DNA of 64,000 nucleotides, from assembly GCF_011762185.1 (NCBI RefSeq), contig NZ_JAASQJ010000005.1, forward strand, positions 248,001 to 312,000, written 5' to 3'. Position 1 is the first letter of the stretch, and each line of letters begins with the position of its first letter. A model generated the notes under the pieces. The model did not search any database and was not told where the DNA came from. It saw only the letters and a program-made list of their open reading frames with translations. The DNA comes from Dyadobacter arcticus. GTDB taxonomy: Bacteria; Bacteroidota; Bacteroidia; Cytophagales; Spirosomataceae. Both the position numbers and the translations under genes were made by a program. Shown here one piece after another: positions 8,579-17,232 of this stretch.

Positions 8579-9387
8579 TTCAAGGGAACTGTTTGAGTGA
8601 GTGAGGCTGAGTATTGATAGTAATTGTTTGGGATGTGCATCAGTTCTTTGGCATTGGCACTCTTAAAATCCTGGCATTTCTCGTCCCCCGTCTTTTTAAA
8701 TTCTGCAGCCAGTTCTTTCAATCTGGGGTTGCCGGGACTGGCTTTGAAAGCACTTTTGAAGTTTTGATTGGCCACGTCATATTGCTCGTCTTCAACGGCT
8801 TTCAACCCTTTGCTTAAAAAAGCATCAAAAGCTTTCGAATCAGTGCTTACGGGCGTTACTGCTATTTCTTTTGCAGGTTCTGCGGCTGTTTCATCTTGCT
8901 TTTCGGGAGCGGGAGCCTGTTCGTTAACCGGGTTAACCTGCTCGGGCTCCATGGTCAGAGTATCTGTTGGAGCCGGGGATTGCTGTGCTGGGGCGGGTTG
9001 CAGGTCATCATCTGAAACCACCACGGTTTGCTCCGTATGCCGCATATCCAGGCCTGTGTTTTTGTAGATCCACGATGCAATGGGATTTGGAAACACCGGG
9101 CCGCTGGACAAAAAATTCCAGGCCATGAATCCAACCAGTAAAAAAAAGACTGCGTAAAAAAATATTGGAAGTCTCACAACCCGTTCCCAGAACCAGAAAA
9201 GCAGCAATGCCGCAATTCCCAGAGGGAAAAGCGCAATCAGCCCAAACATCCCGGACAGGAGCAGACCAAAAATTAAAAAAAGTAGAATGGGTATACCCAA
9301 TGATACGGGCTGGTCACGTTTGCCAGACCTACGGACCGGTTCGAATTCAGTCATGTCGACCTCCTTTTTGTCAATATTTTCGCGCAT
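8569..9387 (-). CDS. Inner-membrane protein with Pro/Glu linker and C-terminal TPR-like domain
   Basis: This 272-aa protein has two or three hydrophobic segments near the N-terminus (about 30-55, 55-68, 73-92). A Pro/Ala/Glu/Gln-rich linker (about 125-185) follows, then a C-terminal TPR-like unit (AFDAFLSKGLKAVEDEQYDVANQNFKSAFKASPGNPRLKELAAEF, described here only by its ends). The linker could span the periplasm and place the repeat domain near the partner encoded by the overlapping downstream gene. No catalytic motif is visible. It is the first gene of a two-gene unit. Confidence 0.65.
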   Translation of the reverse strand: MRENIDKKEVDMTEFEPVRRSGKRDQPVSLGIPILLFLIFGLLLSGMFGLIALFPLGIAALLLFWFWERVVRLPIFFYAVFFLLVGFMAWNFLSSGPVFPNPIASWIYKNTGLDMRHTEQTVVVSDDDLQPAPAQQSPAPTDTLTMEPEQVNPVNEQAPAPEKQDETAAEPAKEIAVTPVSTDSKAFDAFLSKGLKAVEDEQYDVANQNFKSAFKASPGNPRLKELAAEFKKTGDEKCQDFKSANAKELMHIPNNYYQYSASLTQTVPLKCD

Positions 9388-9531
9388 AATCGTTGAGTAT
9401 TATACTTTTAACGTTCCTTCTTCACCGGGCATTTCATTTCCCCAGGCACATCACAATCTTCAATTTCCTTAAAATTTTTTTGGAAAACTATTTTTTGGTC
9501 AGGCAAATCGTTGCGGGGCGGCGGCTTTTAA

Positions 9532-9575
9532 TATAAAAAAAGGACTTGCAAGGCAAACTTACAAGTCCTTTTTTG
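9532..9575 (-). terminator. Intrinsic terminator downstream of the polytopic membrane protein gene
   Basis: AGGACTTG (9541-9548) pairs with CAAGTCCT (9562-9569). The stem is flanked by A-rich sequence (9532-9540) that reads as a U-tract on the minus strand, and by T-rich sequence on the other side, so it could work in both directions. Confidence 0.75.
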
Positions 9576-9606
9576 TAAAATACGCTCTGGAAATTATCTC
9601 AATATT

Positions 9607-10848
9607 CTACCTAAACCCAAACACCAATGGGAAAATAAATGTCACGATAATCGTCCATATGACGTAAACCGGCAGGTAGTTGGCCATGGTTTTTCCGACT
9701 CCGGATATATCTGCTTTCTTTGACAAAACCCTGAAAAGCTGCGCGGTTACAAGGAGCAGATTGATTAAAATTAAGACATTACTGCCCAGTACCGCGGCCC
9801 GGTTCGGCGTAATACCCCACTCCGAGATCCGGAACAAAATGGCAGACAATGCAATGCCGTTCACAACGACGGTTACAGCAGACAGCAGCAAAAGAACCCA
9901 TGTCTCCGCCTGGATTTTCGTTGCCTTGGAAGTTTCAGCCACAGAAAAGAAGATAATAGCCATTACACCAATGAGTAATGCATTGAAAATCAATAAGAAC
10001 TCCCGGTCGTTATAAGGATCTTTGCCTGAATAAACGATTGCTACAAGATAAATCACAAGCATTACCAATACCAGCGGACCAAAAATCCTCGCAATTACCG
10101 GTGAAACCTTCCCTACCAGTTGCGGATTGGTCTGAGTGAGGTACGTGCCAACGATTGGTGCAGCGGCAAGGCCAAAAATCCCAACATATTTAAAATAAAA
10201 CTCATTGATCTTAAGGCCAATCAGATCGAAAAGGTTAACAGTTAGCGCAGACATAATTCCTCCTGCTATCAAGATGAGTCCAGTCATAACGATCAGATCG
10301 CCGTTGTACCTTAAATAGCCAAGCCGCTTCTCGATGTTATTTCGCCCACCAACAAAAGCAAAACCCAATACCGCCCACAGAAAAAGGCCCAGATGAATGC
10401 ACGACAAAACCAGCGTATCGCTCTCTTTGACATCAGGAAGGGAATTGATAAAAACCAATCCGACGACCATTGCACCAGCAATAAAGCCGATTTTACCAAT
10501 GGACAGCTTATTCTTCCAGGCAAAATAGGCCGATAGTACCGGAAAAATAACAAACCCGACATTTCGGGTAAAGAAAAACTGTTCGTCGATACTAAGCATT
10601 ACCGGCAGCTTTACGATAATTCCTGCTACGATAGAAGCAATGATCACAAATACCATGTCTTTACTGGTGCCCCAGGAAATTTCTTCACTGCCGAAATTCA
10701 ATCGCTCATCCCAAAAACGCATGAGCGTTTTATCTGTCAGTTCGGGATACAAAGCTTTGAATGTGCGCTTAAAAGTGGGCTTGTCTGCCCGGTACAACCT
10801 TTCGAGCTGCCGGGGATTGTCGAGGTTGGCTAAAATGTCGTCTTTCAT
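9607..10848 (-). CDS. Polytopic inner-membrane protein, possibly DUF4153-like
   Basis: This 413-aa protein has a soluble N-terminal region of about 60 residues (KALYPELTDKTLMRFWDERLNFG). About ten hydrophobic segments follow, from MVFVIIASIVAGIIVKLPVML to VYVIWTIIVTFIFPLVFGF. One stretch, DTLVLSCIHLGLFLWAVLGFAFVG, recalls DUF4153-type membrane proteins of Bacteroidota, but this assignment is tentative. No transporter signature or enzyme motif is obvious. The gene has its own terminator and no close partner on its strand. Confidence 0.65.
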   Translation of the reverse strand: MKDDILANLDNPRQLERLYRADKPTFKRTFKALYPELTDKTLMRFWDERLNFGSEEISWGTSKDMVFVIIASIVAGIIVKLPVMLSIDEQFFFTRNVGFVIFPVLSAYFAWKNKLSIGKIGFIAGAMVVGLVFINSLPDVKESDTLVLSCIHLGLFLWAVLGFAFVGGRNNIEKRLGYLRYNGDLIVMTGLILIAGGIMSALTVNLFDLIGLKINEFYFKYVGIFGLAAAPIVGTYLTQTNPQLVGKVSPVIARIFGPLVLVMLVIYLVAIVYSGKDPYNDREFLLIFNALLIGVMAIIFFSVAETSKATKIQAETWVLLLLSAVTVVVNGIALSAILFRISEWGITPNRAAVLGSNVLILINLLLVTAQLFRVLSKKADISGVGKTMANYLPVYVIWTIIVTFIFPLVFGFR

Positions 10849-10972
10849 AATGCACTGGAGTAATGTAAGTTAGTGTTTTTAAAAGTACTTTGAATTACAA
10901 AGTAAATGATTTAAAAATGTATTATCCAAGGCAAGTGCGTTTTTTTTATAGTTAGGTTCTGATCGCGCATTC

Positions 10973-11291
10973 CATAGCTACTATCCAGATGGCGTATAGC
11001 AATTTACGTTTGGGCTCATAGAATCAGTTGTACAAGTTCTACAACGCAGCTCCCAAATTCCTATTTTGCCGCATTCTATTGTTATTATTAGGTAAAATAT
11101 AGTAAAACCAGTAGCATTTATTCGGAAAAGTGGGCAAATTCGCATAGGCTTGCTATCATTTACCAGAAAAAGACGTCCTTAACCTCTGTGCTAATGTGCA
11201 CATTTGCGTGCCATGGACCTTTGTCAGCTCATAAGGTACTGATAGTGCCTACTCAACTTTTAATTTTTCATCTATTCAACAACTCTACTGC
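10973..11291 (+). repeat. Upstream region duplicated before both tandem metalloprotease genes (copy 1)
   Basis: About 319 bp before the first protease aligns with 14061-14381 before the second. Shared stretches include CGTATAGCAATTT, AGAATCAGTTGTACAAGTTC and TAGCATTTATTC. The gene was therefore duplicated with its promoter and leader. The flanking gap (10849-10972) shows nothing else recognisable. No clear -7/-33 pair was picked out in either copy. Confidence 0.75.
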
Positions 11292-13925
11292 ATGAAATTC
11301 AAATTCTACCACAGGCTTATTGTCATTGCGACGATACTCAGTGTCCACGCGCTAAGCTCCCACGGACAAAAAGGATTTTTCCAACCGGCATCCAATGCGA
11401 GAATGGACCTGACAAAAATGAAAGGCATTGAGAAGTTCTCTGCCTAAAACCTGAAAACAAACAGCCTGAGAAATTATCTTTTGCAGGCTCCGCTGGAATT
11501 TAAAAGCAAAACAAGCAAGCCGCTGACTCTGGAAGTACCCTTGCCTAATGGAGAGATTGAAATCTTCAATCTCTATGAATCTCCAATACTTGCACCACAA
11601 ATAGCTGCAAAACATCCGGATATAAAGACATACACCGGAAACGGAACAGTTGACAAAAAAGCTGTGATCCGCATCAGTCTGACTTCCGAAGGCTTTAATG
11701 CAATTATCCTGAATACCGAAGAGGGTGATGTCTACTACGAAAAGCTACCTGGGTCAAGTTCAGAAGCTTACTTCAATTATTTTGCAAAGGATGCGCCTTC
11801 ATTAAAAGGCAAAGAAAGCATAAGATGTGGGGTAAAAGATGAAGACATGATTATAAAGAAGGGACAGAAACAGGGCGCTGCAAACAGAACTTTGGCTGAT
11901 GGGGATTTATATGAGTTCCGACTTGCTTTTGCTTCGAACGGTGAATTTTATGACAGGCAGGTAACTTCATTACCGAAAACAAAAGCAAAGGTATACGCTG
12001 TACTGGTTGCCTATGCAAACAGGATGAAAGCCGTTTTCAGAAATGAGCTTGCTGTCGACTTTACTTTGGTGAGCGATGAAAGAGTCGTATTTGATAATGC
12101 TGCGACCGATCCGTATACCAATGAAAACGACGGATTGATGCTAGATCAAAACCAAGCGGTTTTAGATAATCCAATCTTCATGGGCGCCGATAATTACGAT
12201 GTAGGCCATGTTTTTGGAGAGGAACCTCTGGGTAGCAGCGCTGGTGGAATCGCCTCTACACCTGCAGTTTGTGATGAATTTAGCAAAGGGCAAGGCGTTA
12301 CAAAGGAGGGTGACCTGGCTTTTTATTCACAACTATTTACGGATCAGGTACTTTTCCATGAAACGGGGCATCAGTTCCAGATGTCTCACAGCTATAATAG
12401 TAATTTCGGCCCTTGTACAACAAGAAGACAAACTACTTCCGTCGAGCCGGGATCAGGAGCTACGCTGATGAGTTACGGATTTATTTGTGATACGGAAGAC
12501 TATTTTCCTACAACACAGGGGGGGCTATTCCTGAACTTCCACTCAGTGAATTTGAAACAGGCTAAGGATTTCCTTAGTACCATTAGCTGCGGAACCATGA
12601 CCATTACTACTAATACTGCAGCGCCGGTAATTACAATGCCAGCAGCGCAGACAATTCCTAAATCAACGCCTTTTTCGCTTACCGGAAGTGCAACAGACGG
12701 AAATGGAGATAACTTAACCTATTCCTGGGAAGGAAAAGACGTTGGTCTTGTCGAAGATCCTGATTTAACTGTAATAGATGATCCTACAAAGCCTCCTTTT
12801 TTCAGATCGTATCCAGCTGCGACATCACCTACCAGAATTTATCCCGCACTGGACGGCATTCTAAATAATAAAAATATTGTCCATGGCGATAAACTTCCCT
12901 CGGTAGCTTTTGTTACGAAGCATACCCTTACTGTAAGAGATAACAATGCAGCTGGTGGGAGAACAGCAATTGATTCCGTTTTGATTACTATTGACGGAAC
13001 CGCTGGCCCGTTCCTGGTCAACAATGACGGGCCAGGTGGCGGATTAACAGGAAGTCATTTGGCTGGTTCACCTCAGGTGGTTACCTGGAGTGTGAATAAT
13101 ACCAATAACCCTGCCGGGATCAATTGCCAGCTGGTGGATATCCTCCTTTCGACAGACGGCGGTTTAACTTTTCCAAGAACATTGCTATCGGCTACCCCAA
13201 ACACTGGACTTGCAGCGGTCATCTTTCCATTAGATGTGAATACAATCAAGGCCAGGATCAAGGTCGCTGCCAGCAGCAGCGACGCAGACCTGCCTCTTAT
13301 TGGAGGAAGGGTTATGGCGAATACACCCAACATCTTCTTTGACATTTCCAATGTGAACTTTGGTATCACTACGGCACTTCCCGTTACACTTGCAAGCTTC
13401 AATGTGGAACTGAAAGGCAAGAACAATGCCTCACTTACCTGGGAAACTACCGAGGAAACAAATAATAAAGGTTTCGACATTGAAATGAGCCCGGATGCGA
13501 GAAATTTTGTTAAAGTCGGTTTTGTGGATGGAAATGGTGATTCTCAGATCTCATATGAATACCAGTATTCCATCAATGACCTGGCGGGAGGGCACTATTA
13601 CTTCCGTTTGAAGCAGCTGGATTATGATGGTAAATTCGAATATTCCCAGATCCGGACTTTGGAAGTCATCAGTTCGTCAGATATTCTTGCTGTATATCCC
13701 AACCCGACCAGCGGCAAGCTGAAATTCAACCCGAACATGCATAAGAACCAGTCTTTCAGCATTCAGGTGGCCAATCAAAGCGGCAAGGTTGTATTATCGC
13801 TTCCTGCAAGTACCAATTATTCAAGTGGATATGAGCTTGATGCTTCATCGCTTGCATCGGGGCTTTATCATATTGTGATCAAGGGAGTGAATTTTACAGA
13901 GAACCTGAAATTCGTGAAGCTATAA
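11292..13925 (+). pseudogene. Metzincin-type T9SS protease, copy 1, split by an in-frame stop at codon 52
   Basis: Reading from ATG 11292 gives a signal peptide matching the neighbour (TILSVHALSSHGQKGFF). At 11445-11447 the frame meets TAA where the intact paralogue has a Tyr codon. The same frame then stays open for more than 820 codons to 13925. The body contains a reprolysin/M12B-like zinc protease domain (HETGHQFQMSH, coding 12357-12389; Met-turn LMSYGF), a cadherin/Ig-like segment, and a T9SS type A tail ending ENLKFVKL. The motif Gly before the third zinc ligand is Gln here. Without readthrough, a product from the internal ATG at 11481 would lack the signal and stay inside. A sequencing error at 11447 is the main alternative; otherwise it is a young pseudogene. 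Confidence 0.8.
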
Positions 13926-14002
13926 CTGAACCGGATTGGCGTTATACACACACATGGTGTGAATCATTAGCAGACAATAATAACGTTGAGTAAACATGTC
14001 AG

Positions 14003-14034
14003 CCCCGGGAATTTTCCCGGGGTTTTGATTTTTT
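14003..14034 (+). terminator. Intrinsic terminator after protease copy 1
   Basis: CCCCGGG (14003-14009) pairs with CCCGGGG (14016-14022), with loop AATTTT, followed by TTTTGATTTTTT. A related hairpin follows the second protease gene, showing that the terminator was duplicated with the gene. Confidence 0.85.
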
Positions 14035-14060
14035 CATCAATAGCCAATTTATCACCAACC

Positions 14061-14381
14061 CCTAGCTACAATCCAGGTAACGTATAGCAATTTGCGTTTG
14101 CGGCCTTAGAATCAGTTGTACAAGTTCTACAAACCAAGTTACTGGCAACTAACCTTATTGACTTTTATTGCTTTTAGAGGTTAAAATATTACGAAACGAC
14201 TAGCATTTATTCAGGAAAGTGGCCATATTTGGATACTCTCTCCATAACGATTGACAGTTAAGACGTCTGTACACGTGTGTCGCTTGGCATATTCATGTTC
14301 TCTTAAATCACAGCCAACATCTGTGCTAATAACCGCCTTTTCTCTAGTTTAAATTTTTCTATTATTCAACAACTCTATTGT
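14061..14381 (+). repeat. Upstream region duplicated before both tandem metalloprotease genes (copy 2)
   Basis: This is the counterpart of 10973-11291. Together with the coding region and terminator it shows that one unit of roughly 3.1 kb was tandemly duplicated. Confidence 0.75.
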
Positions 14382-17087
14382 ATGCAATTCAAACTTTACT
14401 TCAGAAGTATTGTCATGGTGACGATACTAAGTGTCCACGCGCTAAGCTCTTACGGACAAAAAGGATTTTTTAAGCCAGTCAAAAATGCCAAAATGGACTT
14501 GACTAAAATGAAAAAAATTGAGAAGTACTCTGTCTATAATCTCAGAACGAGCGATCTTCGCAGTTATTTATTGCAGGCACCATTGGAATTTAAGAGTGAA
14601 ACAGCCGTTCCTTTGGCATTAGAAATTCCAATGCCGGACGGTCAGGTTGAAACTTTCCAAATCCTTGAATCACCAATTCTTTCACCTAAGATTGCAGCAG
14701 AGAATCCGGATATCAAAACTTATACTGGAAAAGGAACTGTCAATAAAAATTCGGTCATTCGGCTCAGCCTTACCTCGGGAGGGTTTAATGCCATTATTCT
14801 TTTAGGTGACGGAAGCGCTGTTTATTTTGAACGACTACCTGGGGCAGCAAACGAAACTTATTTTAACTATTTCTCAAAAGACGCGGTGAGCCCGAAAAGT
14901 TCCGGATTAAAGGCCGGGGGGGGGTCTGGCGGAAAGGATTACATCGAATTGCCAAAAGATACAAAGCCTCGGCCTTCGCAGCGCCAGGCAGCCATAGACG
15001 ATATTCCATCAACTGGGACTGCTTTGACAACTTTCCGGATGAGTTTATCCGCGGACAGCAAATTTGTGACGGCACATGGCGGAACAGCTTCAAGTGCTTT
15101 CGTAGCAGCTGCCGAGTATGTAAATCGGATAAATGCCTTTATGCGTGTTGAGCTTTCGGTAGGGTTCACGATTGTAAGTGGTACCAGCCTGATGTTTACG
15201 GATGTAAACACTGACCCATTTGCAGACCCAATCACCCATCTGCCGCTCTCACAACTTGCCATCATTGACAAAAATCAAGTAATTACCGATGCTGCGCTAT
15301 CATCAGCAAACTATGACATCGGCCACGTTTTTAGCACCCTTCCTGGAACATCAGGTGCTGGGCTTGCCTATCAGGGCCTTTGTAATAACACATTTAAAGC
15401 CAGGGGCGTTACACTGGAAGGTGATCTCGACTCTTACGTGCAGGCTTTTTATGATAAAATATTTTTCCACGAAGTTGGCCATCAGTTTGGGATGAACCAT
15501 TCCTATAATAGTAGTATTCCGGTTTGTGATTCACGTAATCCCGCTACTTCGGTTGAACCAGGTGCTGGAATTACAATTATGAGCTACTCGATGATTTGCT
15601 TTGCCGGCGGTGTCCCAAATTTGGGTGATGATTACTTCGTACTCAATTATCCGGTACCTGCGACTCAGTTGCTGCTGCAATATCACAGCACAAGTTATCA
15701 GGAAGCGATCACGTATATGAATACCATTTTCCCGTATCCCGCAGGTGTTGTGGTTACTCCTATCAGTAACACCCCTCCTGTAATTGCGCCGATTCCGGGC
15801 CATACCATTCCAAAGTCAACCCCATTTGTACTTACTGGCAGCGCTACAGATGGTCAGGGAGATGCAATCACCTATACTTGGGATGGAACTGACACGGGAG
15901 GTGATGAACTAAACCCACCCGATGCAAATACACTTCTCGATACGAGTAAGCCCCCTTTTTCCAGAACTTACGGCGTTTCACCCACCGGTAATACCAGGAC
16001 ATTTCCAATTTTAAGTGGAATTCTGGACGGTTCTAATACAGCCAGAGCTGATAAACTTCCTTCTATTGGTACAACGCTTCATTACAACCTTACCGCTCGC
16101 GATAACAACCCAGCTGGTGGTGGCGTAAGTTTTGCTTCTACCACGGTTACTGTGGACGGAGGTTCCGGCCCCTTTCTGATCAACAACGATGGGCCAGGCG
16201 GCGGGTTAACAGGTAGTCACCTGGCAGGTTCACCGCAGGCGGTTACATGGAGTGTGAATAATACCAATAACCCTGCTGGGATCAATTGCCAGCTGGTGGA
16301 TATTTTGCTCTCGACAGACGGTGGGCTGACTTTTCCAAGAACATTGCTATCGGCTACCCCAAACACTGGACTTGCAGCGGTCATCCTTCCATTAGATGTG
16401 AATACAATCAAGGCCAGGATCAAGGTCGCTGCCAGCAGCAGCAATGCAGACCTGCCTCTTATTGGAGGAAGGGTTATGGCGAATACACCCAACATCTTCT
16501 TTGACATTTCCAATGTGAACTTTGGTATCACTACTGCACTTCCAGTTACACTTGCCGCTTTCAATGTAGAGTTGAAAGGAAAGAACAATGCGTCACTTAC
16601 CTGGGAAACTTCCGAAGAAACAAATAATAAAGGTTTCGACATTGAAATGAGCCCGGATGCCAGGAATTTTGTGAAGGTGGGGTTTGTGGATGGTAACGGT
16701 GATTCGAAAATCACGCAGCAATACCATTACTCCATCAATGACCTGGCCGGAGGAAATTATTACTTCCGCTTGAAGCAGCTGGATTATGACGGCAAATTTG
16801 AATACTCCCAGATCCGGAACCTGGCAGTGATCAGTTCGTCAGATGTCCTTTCGATATATCCAAACCCGACCAGCGGCAAGCTGAAATTCAATCCGGACAT
16901 GCATAAGAATCAGGCTTTCAGCATCCAGGTTGCCAACCAGAGCGGCAAGGTTGTGCTTTCGCTTCCGGCAAGTGCCAGCTATACCAATGGCTATGAGCTT
17001 GACGCGTCATCCCTTGCTTCGGGACTTTATCACATTGTGATCCAGGGAGCGAATTTTACCGAGAATTTGAAATTCGTGAAACTGTAA
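14382..17087 (+). CDS. Secreted metzincin-type (reprolysin-like) zinc metalloprotease with T9SS tail
   Basis: This 901-aa protein has a signal peptide (about 1-26) and a pro-region (27-210) including KTYTGKGTVNKNSVIRLSL, typical of reprolysin propeptides. The catalytic domain has the full metzincin motif HEVGHQFGMNH (363-373) and Met-turn IMSYSM. A cadherin/Ig-like segment (about 465-590) reads PKSTPFVLTGSATDG. A segment nearly identical to copy 1 follows, then LPVTLAAF linker domain and T9SS type A tail (YPNPTSGKLKF to ENLKFVKL). It likely acts as a secreted or surface protease. A run of nine G (14916-14924) in the pro-region codes Gly-Gly-Gly and is a potential slippage site. Confidence 0.88.
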   Translation: MQFKLYFRSIVMVTILSVHALSSYGQKGFFKPVKNAKMDLTKMKKIEKYSVYNLRTSDLRSYLLQAPLEFKSETAVPLALEIPMPDGQVETFQILESPILSPKIAAENPDIKTYTGKGTVNKNSVIRLSLTSGGFNAIILLGDGSAVYFERLPGAANETYFNYFSKDAVSPKSSGLKAGGGSGGKDYIELPKDTKPRPSQRQAAIDDIPSTGTALTTFRMSLSADSKFVTAHGGTASSAFVAAAEYVNRINAFMRVELSVGFTIVSGTSLMFTDVNTDPFADPITHLPLSQLAIIDKNQVITDAALSSANYDIGHVFSTLPGTSGAGLAYQGLCNNTFKARGVTLEGDLDSYVQAFYDKIFFHEVGHQFGMNHSYNSSIPVCDSRNPATSVEPGAGITIMSYSMICFAGGVPNLGDDYFVLNYPVPATQLLLQYHSTSYQEAITYMNTIFPYPAGVVVTPISNTPPVIAPIPGHTIPKSTPFVLTGSATDGQGDAITYTWDGTDTGGDELNPPDANTLLDTSKPPFSRTYGVSPTGNTRTFPILSGILDGSNTARADKLPSIGTTLHYNLTARDNNPAGGGVSFASTTVTVDGGSGPFLINNDGPGGGLTGSHLAGSPQAVTWSVNNTNNPAGINCQLVDILLSTDGGLTFPRTLLSATPNTGLAAVILPLDVNTIKARIKVAASSSNADLPLIGGRVMANTPNIFFDISNVNFGITTALPVTLAAFNVELKGKNNASLTWETSEETNNKGFDIEMSPDARNFVKVGFVDGNGDSKITQQYHYSINDLAGGNYYFRLKQLDYDGKFEYSQIRNLAVISSSDVLSIYPNPTSGKLKFNPDMHKNQAFSIQVANQSGKVVLSLPASASYTNGYELDASSLASGLYHIVIQGANFTENLKFVKL

Positions 17088-17162
17088 TAATCGCATTAAC
17101 TGCTATACGCACATTTGTGTGATCAAAAATGACTTTAAATAATTGTTGAGTAAAACTGTCAA

Positions 17163-17192
17163 CCTCGGGAAATTTCCCGGGGTTTTGATTTT
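17163..17192 (+). terminator. Terminator-like hairpin after protease copy 2
   Basis: CCTCGGGAAATTTCCCGGGG (17163-17182), with one imperfect pair, is followed by TTTTGATTTTT. It is the diverged sister of the hairpin at 14003. Confidence 0.75.
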
Positions 17193-17232
17193 TAGTCCCA
17201 AAACGGATTACATTCAGGAAAAATAAGAACGA

